From Leptobrachium leishanense (taxonomy: Eukaryota > Chordata > Amphibia > Anura > Megophryidae): DNA of 64,000 nt. A model generated the notes under the pieces. The model worked only from the letters and a program-made list of their open reading frames with translations, was not told the DNA's origin and did no database searches. Position 1 is the first letter of the stretch, and each line of letters begins with the position of its first letter. The DNA is taken from contig CM019063.1 of the NCBI GenBank assembly GCA_009667805.1, forward strand, positions 54,854,881-54,918,880, given 5' to 3'. A program made the position numbers and the translations under genes. This document shows, piece after piece, positions 24,150-35,884 of the stretch.

Positions 24150-25750
24150 CAGTTGTGTTCAAAATTATTCAACCCCCAATGCTGTAAAGGGTTTTAGGGA
24201 ATTTAGTGTACATTTGTAATTGTATTCAGAATGAAATCCTACAAGGACTTTTTAAAGAACCATATGCAACTAAAATGACATCAATTGGTTTTGTAATACA
24301 GTAGGAAATGTTTCTTTTGTGAATTCTTCATTGACACAATTATTCAACCCCTTAAAGACTACCACTCTGAAAACACTTGAATGAACCTCTGTTCTTCAAT
24401 CAGGTATTGAAAACACCTGTGGATGTCACGGAGCAGCAATAAAGCATAATAAGCACCAATTAGGCAGCTTTAAAATGACTGTGATACTCAGCTCCTTCTA
24501 GACATTTACTGGTGTGGTTACAAACATGGTGAAGTCAAGAGAATGGTCCAGGAAGACAAGAGAAGAGGTGATTGCATTCTTCTTATAGCCATTGCCCTTC
24601 CTGTGAAGAGTAAAGATGTTAAACCTACCAAGAGAGACCATAGGAAGCATCATTCGCAAATTCAAGGCAAAGAGCACTGTTGAAACGCTACCTGGTCGTG
24701 GCAGAAAGAAGATGCTGACTTCGACTGCTGTGCGCTACCTGAAGCGTAGAGTGGCGAAAAGTCCCCGTGTGACTGCTGAGGAACTGAGAAAAGATTTGTC
24801 AGATGTGGGTACTGAAGTTTCAGCTCAGACAATACGGCGCACACTGCGTAATGAAGGCCTCCATGCCAGAACTCCCGGGCGCACCCTCTTGCTGTCTCCA
24901 AAGAATAAGAGTCGACTGCAGTATGCCAAAAGTCATGTGGACAAACCACAGAAGTTTTGGGATAGTGTTCTGTGGACTGATGAAACAAAATTAGAACTGT
25001 TTGGGCCCATGGATCAACGCTATGTTTAGAGGAGGAAGAACAAGGCCTATGAAGAAAAGAACACCTTGCCTACTGTGAAGCATGGCGGGGGTCAATCATG
25101 CTTTGGGGCTGTTTTGCTTCTGCAGGTACAGGGAAGCTTCAGCGTGTGCAAGGTACCATGAATTCTCTTCAGTACCAGGAGATATTGGATGACAATGTGA
25201 TGCAGTCCATCACAAACCTGAGGCTTGGGAGACGTTGGACCTTTCAACAGGACAATGATCCCAAGCATACCTCGAAGTCCACTAGAGCATGGTTGCAGAT
25301 TAAAGGCTGGAACATTTTGGAGTGGCCATCGCAGTCACCTGACTTAAATCCGATTGAGAACCCCTGGGACTTAAAGAAAGCAGTTGCAGTGCGCAAGCCT
25401 AAGAATGTGACTGAACTGGAGGCTTTTGCCCATGACGAATGGGCGAAGATACCCGTAGATCGCTGCAAGACACTTGTGTCAAGCTATGCTTCACGTTTAA
25501 AAGCTGTTATAACTGTAAAAGGATGTTGTACTAAGTACTAAGATTGAATGTCACTTGGGGGTTGAATAAAACTGATAATGATGTGAGCACAGAAAAGACA
25601 TTTGTGGTTATTTCATTATAAATGTTATATTTGTCTGACCTACACGTGCCTCTTTGATTTAATTGTAAGCAAGATGACTGATCAAAATCAATGTCAAACT
25701 GGCCAAAACACTCAATTTCAGTGGGGGTTGAATAATTTTGAACGCAACTG
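24150..25750 (+). mobile_element. Tc1-like transposon, 1.6 kb, intact ends
   Basis: Inverted termini cagttgtgttcaaaattatt and aataattttgaacgcaactg are each flanked by TA (24148-24149 and 25751-25752). Length, TA target and DD34E transposase remains identify Tc1/mariner. It is inserted into the TTAA element 23620-25812. Confidence 0.95.
24526..25541 (+). pseudogene. Tc1 transposase pseudogene (DD34E)
   Basis: The frame opens MVKSREWSRKTREEVIAFF, then has in-frame stops near 24586. It continues with the helix-turn-helix region (LPRETIGSIIRKFKAK) and GRGRK. It reaches the first catalytic Asp in LWTDETK (24979) and a stop at 25027. A one-base loss near 25085-25092, at the GGGS segment, shifts the frame. 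The rest is open to 25541. The second Asp (QQDNDPKH, 25251) and the Glu (NPIEN, 25356) are 34 residues apart, as in Tc1. All three catalytic residues are kept, but at least two stops and one frameshift make it inactive. Confidence 0.93.
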
Positions 25751-26004
25751 TAGGACATTATGACCACCTAAAAAAAGCTTGGGTGGTCATGTTGCCTAGA
25801 GTATCCCTTTAATTACACAATGTTTAGATTGTTCTACCAAAACCGCACCGTAAAGAGCGGAGCTTTCTTGTCTTATTTTTGTCTTGACCCGTCGCAATAA
25901 TGAAATCACGGGTTTTTTCCTTTCACGATGTTATTGTATGATGTATATTGAAAAAAGTGTCAGTTACCTTAGAATAAATTTATAATTTATGCACATACAT
26001 TTAA

Positions 26005-26380
26005 ATTATGGTGGAGGCAAAACATGAGATTAAAAGCCTCCAAACAGCAAATAATAAAGTTTATACTTGTAGAAGCCCTTTACAAATCCCAGCAATTCAG
26101 AGAACTTCTTCAGAGCTCATGTGCTACATTCCCTATATGCAGCAAGGAACTCTGGGTAAGACATGCAAATTAAGTCTCCAATTTCTCTTTGCATCCAGGG
26201 TCTAACACTGAACCCTGCTCGCCAGTGCCGTGCCAGAGTAGATGGCTTTTTCGCAAAGGTCAGGTTAAGCAACGAGTCACAGCCACTCCTGGACAGCTGT
26301 TTTTGGCTTATTACGCCCTCATCAGCAGGAGATAGGCTGTGACTCATTGCTGTTTGATGCTTTACGTGGGTGGTGTGTGT
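26005..26380 (-). repeat. Dispersed repeat family A, long copy
   Basis: This is the inverted relative of 20040-20215 (gagattaaaagcctccaaac, then ctctgggtaagacatgcaaa). It extends further, into ctcatcagcaggagataggc and tgtgactcattgctgtttga, which recur near 56131-56170. No terminal repeats were recognised. Confidence 0.6.
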
Positions 26381-27571
26381 GTATCACCTGCAGGATATGA
26401 TTGAAGACAGCTTAACTCCTCCCCTTTTGAAGGCACAAAGTCCTTTTTATTTTTTCACTTTATTGGGAAAGTAACAGCGAAATAAAAGGTCTTGACGGAA
26501 GGGTGGGGGGGCTTCTCAGGAAGAGGGCCTTGTTATTGGGTGGTAAAAACAGGATGCAATCACCCGGTACATATAGATGCTTGCTGACCTCTGGTAGATT
26601 GACAGAAAGGCCGACTTTGCTAAGGAGGGAATGGGCTGGGCCAAACTTTTAGATGGGGAGAGTGGACTAGTCCATACCATTTCAAGAAAAAACAGGGGGG
26701 GGGGGGACCCAAGTCCAGTATACATCATGCCCTCTACCTGGTGCACGTGACCGAATCCTGGCTTAAGGTGTGTGAGAGATCTTTCCATTCCTTCCTGGAA
26801 GTTTGACGCAGCTTCGATTGCCGACAGACCTGAGCGACTGAGCAGATTTGCCCCTTAATGTATTTTTAAGCCATTTCTTCTCCTTCTCTCCCCCCCCCCC
26901 CCGAGATTGGCATATTGAGTTCCGTTACGCCTTGTTTCCTGACTAATGGACCTTTTGACTCGTTTCTGAAGGCTCTGCAGCAGAACGGCCTTTCTACTTA
27001 CTCATTTTTTTGGGGGTATATTACGCTTTTTCGTTTTCTCAGAAAAAAACTTTAACTTAACACACCCCCCCCCCCCCCCGCAGCAGGGCTTTTCAGATTT
27101 TTTTTCTTTTCATGTGGCGGCCTGTCCAATCTAGGTCATCCAGATGCTTCCTGTGGACAGAGGACAACCCTGACCAGCCGGTGTTGTCTGTAGTCATGTG
27201 ACCAAGTTGGTCGCCAGACTACGGTGCCAGTGAACGGCCAGCCTGACAGAAATGGGGAGGATCATTTGTAACTTATCTTCTGAACCAGGGTTTTAATTTA
27301 TTTTTTCTCTCGTGATTTGAGATTATAGATGGATATCGATCTCGCAATTCACTTCAGAAAAATAATTCTACGGCTTGACATTGTCCTCAGAGCAGGAGGC
27401 GATGCTTTGTCGATGTCATTGTCAGGACTTGCGAAGCTTTAAAATAAAAATGAACAGATTCCAGGAATAATTGAATATACAGCGCATCCAAAAAGTATTC
27501 AGACTTTTTATTTTTTTTTATTTTTTATGAAGCTTTATGCTAAAATTAAGTTATACATTTTTGTTACATTA

Positions 27572-27834
27572 GGCCGGGGGCACACTAGGCGACTTCTTGT
27601 GCACACCAGCGCACGTTATGACGCATTTACCAGCGCCCGTCGCAGCGTTGTGATGCTGCGGACAGAGCCGGTCACATGCTTGCGCGCACGCACACTTAGT
27701 GCACACGTAGTTTGCGTGCACCTAGAGATCATCACTGTCGGTGCGCTAGGATGGAGGAGGATCACGCTTTGCAGCTCTGGAGGGGGGGCAGGCGGGCGTC
27801 GAGTGGACGCCGGTGCGTTAGAGTGCTCCCGGCC
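27572..27834. mobile_element. GC-rich MITE, 263 bp, in the Tc1 element
   Basis: Left ggccgggggcacactagg and right ttagagtgctcccggcc are inverted. TTA precedes the left end and TAC follows the right, so a Harbinger-type TWA duplication is possible but not exact. It is strongly CpG-rich compared with its surroundings. Confidence 0.55.
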
Positions 27835-27931
27835 TACATCTGCACTCGGCAGCTCCATGATGAGCAAAAAATATTAACACTGTAAATGTATTAAACTGTA
27901 TTAAATGTATTAAACTGAAATACACCATAGC

Positions 27932-30811
27932 TTGCTCAGCTCCTTTAACTTATCAGCTGAGTGCTGGTGGAGAGTGTTAAAATCCAGCCCCCCCACCCCC
28001 ACACAACAGAGCTTTAAAACCTTTCAATCACTATTTACCAAAAAGAAAAACCTGTCCAAATTCCTTTTTATTCTGCTGCTTGCACTTGCAAATGATGTTG
28101 AATCCAACCCTGGTCCAATAGCTGACACCATATTTAATCTCCCCACTAAAAAAGGGCCTCTCCTTTGTGTGTATTCATGCTCTAGAAAGGACAGAGCTAA
28201 GAGGAGGGGGAATTGTTATCTATGTTGACAACTCCATAAAGTTCACCCCATTGCAGAATCCTAGCTCCCCAGCCACATTTGATTTCCTTTCTGGTACTAT
28301 TGAGATCCCATTCAGTAAAACAATTATTGTTGCTGGATTCTACCGCCCACCAAGTTCCCCAGTGCAATCCCTTTCTGACATAACCCAAATTCTTAGTAAA
28401 TTAGTCGCTCAAAACCAAAAAAGCGAACTGCTGGTCTTCGGCGACTTTAATGTTGATTGGCTGAATCCTAAAAACAATAAACACTGCTCACTGTTTAAGG
28501 CTTTGCAGCTAACACAATTAATCTCCTCCCCCACTCGCATTAATATGAAAAGCCCTAACCACACCTTGCTGGACTGGATTCTCTCCTCATGTCCTGATCG
28601 AATACAGGAGGCAGGCGTTCTCGCTAACAGTTTCAGTGATCACTGCCTAGTGTACTGTGTGCGCAAAATAAGGGCCATAAAATGTCCACCAAAGGTAATA
28701 ATCGCCAGGTCTTTCAAGAAATTTAATCTTGAATCCTTCCTAAATGATCTCAAACAGCTCCCATGGTACAGACTAAACCTAATCCCAGACCTGGACTGTG
28801 CAATTGAATACTTTCAAGCCGAGCTCCTGAAAGTCTGGAACACCCATACCCCACTGCGCAAAGTGCGAGTAAAAGGGGCCCATCTCCCCTGGGTTACAGC
28901 TGACCTCACGCATATGTACCAGCTTAGAGACTCCCTGTGGTCAAAGTTCAAGAGTACTGGATCCATGAACGATCACTGTGAATACCGAAAATGCCGGAAT
29001 GAATGCACAAAAGAAACAAAAATGGCTAAAGCCCAATACTTCAATGAAAATTTAAACAATAACATATCAAACCCCAGAAATTTTTGGAAAATCATAAGTA
29101 ACATACAAGCACCCCCAGCCACTCCCAACCAGCTGCTTTAAAAGTAAACAACCAAACTGTACAACACCCCCTAGATGTAGCAAATGCTTTTAATAATTAT
29201 TTTGTTGGATGCGCCACCACCCTGATTGCTAAGCTAGGAAACGACACGCAATCAGAAAGGCCGCACGCAGGTCAGGACCCACCAACAGTGCAAAGACCCC
29301 GTAACCCAGAGAAATTCAGTTTTAGGCCAGTGCCTGTCAGTGCCATCACTAAACTTCTCCGTAACCAAAAAATGAAATGCCAGTCTGGACCTGGTCAAAT
29401 CCCAGCAATGCTGCTGAAAATCGGTGCACCAGCAATTGCAAAACCTGTCGCAACCCTGATTAATGAATCACTGGCGACTGGATACATACCCAAACTCTGG
29501 AAGACTGCAAGGGTGGTACCTATCCATAAAAGTGGAGACAATACTTTGGTATCCAACTACCGCCCAATATCACTGCTCCCTGTAATGTCAAAAATTCTGG
29601 AAAAATGTGTCTACACTCAATTACGTGATTATTATCAGTATCAGAACTATTTAACCCCAGATCAATCAGGCTTTCGTCCAAACCATTCAACTACAACTGC
29701 CCTTTTAAAAGTTTGTAATGATATCCAAGCTGGCATGGAACAAGGAAATCTAACTGGAGCCATCTTCCTTGATTTTGCCAAGGCTTTTGACACCGTAGAC
29801 CATGGCATCCTATTACAAAAACTTAAAAACTCTGGTATTGGTGATAGTACGTTAACCTGGTTCCAATCATATGTGTCTGATAGGTCTCAATTTGTGTCCA
29901 TTTCTGACAGCACTTCCCTCCCCCTCCCAGTCACGTGTGGTGTTCCACAAGGCTCGATACTTGGCTCCCTGCTATTCACAATATTCATAAACGATCTGCC
30001 CAATGTCTGCAAAGCTTCAACTGTACACATGTATGCAGACAACACTGTAATCTATACCAGCAAACCAAATCTCCCACAGCTGGAGGCTGTGCTGCAAGAA
30101 CAATTCACAGGGGTAGAAAAGTGGATCGCAAATAACAAACTTTTTCTAAATACTGACAAAACTGTTACAATGCTCTTTGGAACCGCACCTAAACTACACA
30201 AATTGCAAACACCCCATCTATGTGTTGGGACAAAATCAAATAGCACGCTGACCACAGTCACTTCTCTCAAATACCTAGGTATGTGGTTAGACCCAAATCT
30301 ATCTTTTGGCCCCCACATCGAAAAACTCTCATCTAAACTCTACCCCAAACTAGGTGCCCTGTACAGAAACAAATCCTGCCTGAGCCCCGCGGTAAGAAAG
30401 CAGATTGTACAACAAATGCTTATGCCAGCCATTGAATACAGAGATGTAGTGTATGCAGCCGCCCCGCAAACACACCTTCAGAAACTTACTACATTGTATA
30501 ACTCATTCTGTCGCTTTGTGCTACAATGTAACTACATGACACACCATTGTGACATGTTAAAAGAACTAAACTGGCCATCACTGGACTCTAGACGCACCCT
30601 CCACCTTTCCAACCTGGTGTTTAAGAGCTTTTCTGGGAAGCTACCACCGTACCTGAATATGCTGCTTCCCCCGGCAGTTCCCTCATCCTATAACCTCAGA
30701 TCCAGGACCAGCACCTTACTTGCAATACCGCAATACAAAAAGAAAATGGCTCGATCCTCATTTTCCTACATAATAACCTCCCAGACACCGTCAAATCTTC
30801 CCCCAGTCTAA
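27932..30811 (+). pseudogene. LINE ORF2 pseudogene: 2A-like, endonuclease, reverse transcriptase
   Basis: The N-terminal part has a hydrophobic stretch and then NDVESNPGP (28091-28117), a 2A-like motif. The first part of the endonuclease, where the catalytic Asn and Glu blocks belong, is missing: the frame jumps from NLPTKKG to YSCSRKDRAKR. After a frameshift near 28200 the endonuclease continues (GIVIYVDNS, FGDFNVDW, SFSDHCLV) to 29141. A second frameshift precedes the reverse transcriptase (29288-30811). That has NYRPISLLPVMSKILEKC, FLDFAKAFDTVDHGIL and TCGVPQGSILG. The catalytic YADD box reads YADN (30032-30043). The copy is therefore dead in both enzymes. Confidence 0.92.
28094..28117 (+). 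other. 2A-like ribosome-skipping motif DVESNPGP
   Basis: The eight codons spell D-V-E-S-N-P-G-P, which meets the D(V/I)ExNPGP consensus. They are preceded by a leucine-rich run (FLFILLLALAN), as in functional 2A peptides. The residue before Asp is Asn where Gly is usual. 2A-like sequences have been described at the N-terminus of ORFs in APE-type non-LTR retrotransposons of this kind. Confidence 0.85.
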
Positions 30812-31154
30812 AGTCCCTTAAGACTTCCCTATTAACATACCTCAATACGGAATGCACCTGTAAACATGTAACATAATGACTTTAACAGAAAAATAAATAT
30901 GGAGGAAATAATCTGTATATTTGGTCTTGTGTTAATTTCTTGCATTTTACTATTTTGTATTTCTGTAACCACTCAATGTTCTCGAACCCAGGACATACTT
31001 TAAAACGAGAAGACAAATCTCAATGTATCCTTCCTGGTAAAATCCTTTTATAAATAAAATAAATAAAAATCTCAAGTTGGTGTAAATTTTCAGACCCTTT
31101 GTTATGAGAGATTAAGTGTAGCTTGGATACATCCCGTTTCTCTGGATCCTCTTT

Positions 31155-31690
31155 AAGATTATCTTTTATTTATACAGCACCACATATTCCGTGGCGCTTT
31201 ACAGGATCAGTGTACAAGGGGTTAATACATTGGAATATCACACATGGGTGATTCGGGGGACCCTGTTCCTAACAACTTGCAATCTATGAGATATACAAGT
31301 ATTTTGTGAGGTAGACGCATCCATATCATTGGGTGTTTTGCCCAAGGACACTCGCTGGTGGCGTCTTCTGAGTGGGATCGAGTCGTCTTTCCATGATTGT
31401 AGAGCAGCGACCTGGTGGTTTGGTTGAACCCGCTTCTCATAGTCGAGACTTGCTTCTCCACAGTTGTATTGGAGGGATGCGCTGAGCGGGATTTGACTTG
31501 CTTCTCCACGGTCAAAGAGCAGAGATGTCACCACTGGACTCCACAGCCGATACTGTGCGGAAGCAAGGATGTACTGTTGGGTGTCTCACCCAAGGACACT
31601 TACTGGAGCGGTGCTCTGGCCAGGATTCAAACCTGGGTCTCCATGGATACAGATCCGTGATGTTACCTCTTTTCCATCCGGCCAGTACAG
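31155..31690 (-). mobile_element. Composite tRNA-derived SINE with LINE tail
   Basis: Read on the minus strand, it starts with a tRNA-like head (gaggtaacatcacggatctg, then ccaggtttgaatcctggcc). Two more tRNA-like modules follow (gtggtgacatctctgctctt with aagtcaaatcccgctc; ccaggtcgctgctctacaat with gactcgatcccactc). The core gtgtccttgggtgagacacc occurs after module 1, and a variant after module 3. The 3' end, gcgccacggaatatgtggtg plus ctgtataaataa, resembles the tail of the LINE at 48650-49945. A second copy lies at 53302-53831. It is inserted into the Tc1 element. Confidence 0.8.
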
Positions 31691-32456
31691 ATGTTCTTTG
31701 TTTTTTTTGAACTATGGAAATCCACCTGGGGCAGAGTCCATTGATCGAATGTGTTTTTTTTTTGAAAGGCGGAAACCTGCCTGTATATAAAATCTCTCGG
31801 CTGTAAAATGCAAATTTAGAGCAAGAACATCAGAAAAAAACCCACGGCCTTTTATGGCAGTCTGGTCAGACGGAAGCCTCTCCACAAAAGACATGTGAAA
31901 GTCAACTCGTAATGTGCAAAAAAGTTGCCTGAAGGACTCTGGTTGTGAGGAACACTTTATTTTTTTTTCTATTTGTTCTGATGCAGTTAAGATCGCTTTT
32001 TCGTCTTGTCGAATTCGAAGCGTCCTGAGGTGGAGGAACCCAGGCACTGCTCATCACCTGTGCAATACCATCTCAACCTTGTAGCATGGTGGAGTGGACG
32101 TCATGTTTTGCCTGTTTTTCGGTAGCATAGACTGGTCAGGGGAAAAGCTGAACGCTGCAATTGATCGTTAGTCAACACCTGGTCCAGAGCACTCTGAACC
32201 TCAGACTGGACCATAGGGTTCACCATACAATCAGAGGATTGCCCAAAGTGCGCAGCCTAGACTATTTAAGTGGCTTTGGGACGACTGTGTAGAGGTCCCC
32301 CTTTTTTTTTTCTTGGTTTCTACATGTCAAAACAGGGTCTCCCCCGCACTACTACACTAAATATCCCATAATGGCAACACAAAATAGAACCATTTTGACC
32401 GAAGTCTGCAACGCAAAAAAATTGAATACCTTCAAAGGGGTCTGAATAACTTCTGA

Positions 32457-32687
<231 letters not shown>

Positions 32688-33919
32688 TAACTTTCTGATG
32701 TTTGTATTATTGACATTTAGAAATGATCTCCCTGCTCGACTCGTTTTGAGAAACCGTGAAGGACGGAATATAAGCCTGTCTAACCCTCAGTTACGTACTG
32801 TAGGGAAGACTGTCCGTACACATTCTCTCCAGTTTTCTACATTTTGAGCGTGTACCCAAAATGCCTTGTGCAGACAATGAATTCTAGGACTTGAAGTGTC
32901 ACATTTGTTGGATGCTTGTGCGAGACTTGGGCGACATGTTCATCTTTTTGCTGAATACTTGGTACACATGTGACTTTCCCCTCACGGTCTCCTTGCAGTA
33001 GGACATGCATAGTGGCTGAACTTATTCTACGTCTGCTGGTCCATCTGGAATTCAGATGCCTACAGAACTTCTGATTTTTCTCTTCAGTTCATAGACCTTT
33101 CCAATGCTCTCCTGTAAGCGAGGGGGTTCCTAGCATCATCCTATGCAGTTTTTTTAGCCCCTTTTTTGCCTTCATCTCTCATAGTACCTCCAGAAATCCT
33201 TTTGATTTTGGGTTGGTTTACAATGTAGAATAATCTACTAGACATGGTGTACACTTAACCATTCTGATGGTTTGCATTGCCTCACCCGTTAAAGGGTTTG
33301 TATAATAGTCTGGACAATGTGACCATAGGGAATTGCATGCATTGAGCTTCATGCTTGACTAGTAATTGGTTCTGGTTTAATATCAGCAATAACCCAAGAA
33401 TCAATACATCACTGACAGAGTTGATGTCTTCATCCTTGCCAATACGTTGGCTGGGAAGCCCTGTTACAGCCAGTCAGGAGTCTTGATCGGAAAAGGTCCG
33501 GATAAGTGTGTCAACTCCCTAGGTATGTGGGTTCATCCGGTCTGCGTGGCCCCTGCCCTTTAACCAATAGTTTGAGTAATCACCACTGACTTGCCCAAGG
33601 ACGAGTCGTCTTCCATTGCCCGTACCATGATGTTGGCCAGACATTTGGCATCTGCAAGGAATATACTCCTCCTCATGAGAATAAAGTCAGATTCGTTCTC
33701 ATATTTCTAACATTCTCCCAAAATAAAGTTAATGCGGTTGCAAATCCTCTCGCCATCATAAAATGATCCGGTATTCCAAAAACAAAGCTGATTTATCATT
33801 TAAGCCACGAGTTGCACACGGTTAGGTTTGGTCACTTCCACAGGTTTTTGACTTCTAATGGATACTGCATAGAAGATTCTAGATTGACTCAAAATACATT
33901 ATCTCCGTATTATGTTAAT

Positions 33920-34215
33920 CATGAGATACAGCAGCCGGTGCACTGCTGAGCTACACCTTCCATGATTCTCTGGTCATGTATTGCATTGAAACATGTTTGG
34001 GAACTGTAAGTGATAAACATCTTGGGGGGGGTGCTGGAGTTTGACATCCCTGGTCTAGGCAATGTTGCCTAGAATGCCTACAGGACTGTCAGACTCACCC
34101 CCCCGATGTTGATACCTAAAATTCCCAGAATTCTTGCAATGCAATAAATGGTCATGGAATCATGGGAGTTGTTCAGCAATATCTGGGACGCTGGAGTTGG
34201 ACAGCCCTGGTCTAC
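33920..34215. repeat. Dispersed repeat C, two adjacent copies
   Basis: Two related blocks (about 33925-34060 and 34068-34215) share ccatgattctctggtcatgt/ggtcatggaatcatgggag words and end in gctggagtttgacatccctg or gctggagttggacagccctg. An inverted relative lies near 46680-46780. The family is unclassified. Confidence 0.5.
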
Positions 34216-34632
34216 AGGCATAGAGCTCATACGGAAGTAGTGTGTAGACCTTTTGTTGGTCATACTACATGGCAACCTCCTTGTGAGCAGGATGAAGGAA
34301 CGCACTGATCCCCAGTCTCCTTCCACGATCCCTCCGCTGCGCGTTGTTTGCGGTTCGACAGCACAACCCTCCATGGAGTCCTATGGACATACTTGTGGCG
34401 GCACGGAAACGGTACCGTATCACTGAGGGTAGCGCTTCATTCCGGGGCCGGCTGCTTAATTAAAGCCTGACCCAGAAAATGGTGCTAAAACAAGGACTCT
34501 ACAGGGAAACCAGCAGGCACAGGTTTTCCCCCGTTGGTGTCCCCATTTTAGCGGCAAGTAGGGAATAGGGCCCTTAGCCTTTCGGGGAAGTTACATGGTT
34601 GTCCCTGAATCTCATTAGAAGACCTTAAGCAG

Positions 34633-34794
34633 GTTATTCACAAAGCACTTTTGTTGCAACGACAGTGAAATTCCATTTGGGGAAAAGACAAAATGTAAAA
34701 GGTGGAAGCTCCTCCTGCGGCCATTTGATCGCCTTTTGGGAATATCTGAAGTTCACTGTTGTGACTATAATCCATGACGCTTTGTGAAATAACT
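34633..34794. mobile_element. Short MITE, about 160 bp
   Basis: Left ggttattcacaaagcac and right gctttgtgaaataactt are inverted. The ends resemble those of 18299-18461 and 50377-50645. No clear TSD. Confidence 0.5.
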
Positions 34795-35716
34795 TCATTA
34801 CTACTTAATTTCGGGGGGGGGGGGGGTTATTTTTTTTGCAATCAATTTGTGGTTTTGGACAGAAGCCTAACCTTGTGGAAATGTGACCCGAAGCAAAGGC
34901 CTTGCTAATGAGCGATTATCATATATAGATATATCTTCTAGTTCAGATTTCTTAACTGTTTAATCCTTCATGCAAGCCAGAGAGGAGCAGCTCCGCAATC
35001 ATGAACTGCTGTACAGGGCCAAATTAAAGTTCTATTCTGCAGGGACTTGCGTTGCTGATCTCCTATTTCTCGATATAAATCTCCTGTATGTGGGATGTAT
35101 TCTCCTTTTGCTTTAGCTTTATTTACATTTGCAGGCCATCTGCATGTACAGAAATAATGCTGGTCCTGCTTGAAATAACCAACGATAAAGGGACAGATCT
35201 ACTGTCTAGAACCTTTTTGATCCCAACGATACTTCTGTTAACAATGGATAAATGAATGTGTTCTATCGGGAGTGGGGGAGTGGGGGGGGGGGTGCAAAAC
35301 AACCTTTTTAGCCAAACTTTGTAGGCTAGACACCTGATGTGTCCATATATAAAAGGTTCTTCATCGCAAAGGGGTAAACAACCAATTCGTAGGGTTAGTT
35401 GTTTTTTTTTTTTTTTTTTGTTCTATGGGGGAACAGATGTGGTCAGAGCTATTGGCACTTCTGCATTTTAGAATGACACTATACACAAGTTCTGGCCACC
35501 TGTCCATTGGGGACCACCTTGTTTTCTGGGACTAAACCCAATTAAAGGACAATGGCACTCGAAGCAGGTGGGGGAGATTTGAGCTTCAAATAATTTCTAC
35601 TTTGTTTTTAATGTATTTTGTGTTTAAGTATTTTTTATTTCTTTTTTTTAATGGTACACATACCTACAGCCACATGTGTTTTGCTCAGAGGCTTCTGAAC
35701 AAAGGTTCCTTTAGAG

Positions 35717-35884
35717 CAGTGTTTCCCAAACCTGTCCTCAGGACCCTCCGCCTCGCCAGGTTTGCACCGCACAGGTGATATAATTTGCTGCTCAGTGATT
35801 GCAGGATTCAGTCTGCTTTTCCCCAAGGTGATCTGCAAAATCTGGCCTGGTTGAGGGTTCCGAGGGCAGGTTTGGGAAACACTG
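35717..35884 (-). mobile_element. hAT MITE with exact 8-bp TSD
   Basis: Same family as 3165-3345 but inverted. It runs cagtgtttcccaaacctgtc to caggtttgggaaacactg. CTTTAGAG is duplicated exactly at 35709-35716 and 35885-35892. The close match between its ends suggests a fairly recent insertion. Confidence 0.9.

Larger units (their letters stand above)
23620..25812. mobile_element. TTAA-specific (Kolobok/piggyBac-like) element interrupted by Tc1
   Basis: It begins TTAAAGGAACACTCGAAGC and ends gcctagagtatccctTTAA. The ends are inverted, with TTAA on both sides. The interior is interrupted by the Tc1 element at 24150-25750. Without it about 590 bp of non-coding sequence remain. A similar left end occurs near 35543. 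Confidence 0.72.
27890..31066 (+). mobile_element. L2-like non-LTR retrotransposon with 2A-like motif
   Basis: It holds one decayed ORF with a 2A-like peptide, an AP-endonuclease part and reverse transcriptase (see the pseudogene). A 3' UTR ends ctcaatgtatccttcctggt and a (TAAA)n-type tail (ataaataaaataaataaaa). The 5' boundary is approximate. It sits inside the Tc1-like element 27480-32466. Confidence 0.85.

Noticed and set aside
28167..30811. Host gene for an endonuclease/reverse transcriptase protein
   Set aside because: The frames are a LINE ORF with frameshifts, a deleted endonuclease start and a mutated YADD, followed by a LINE tail.
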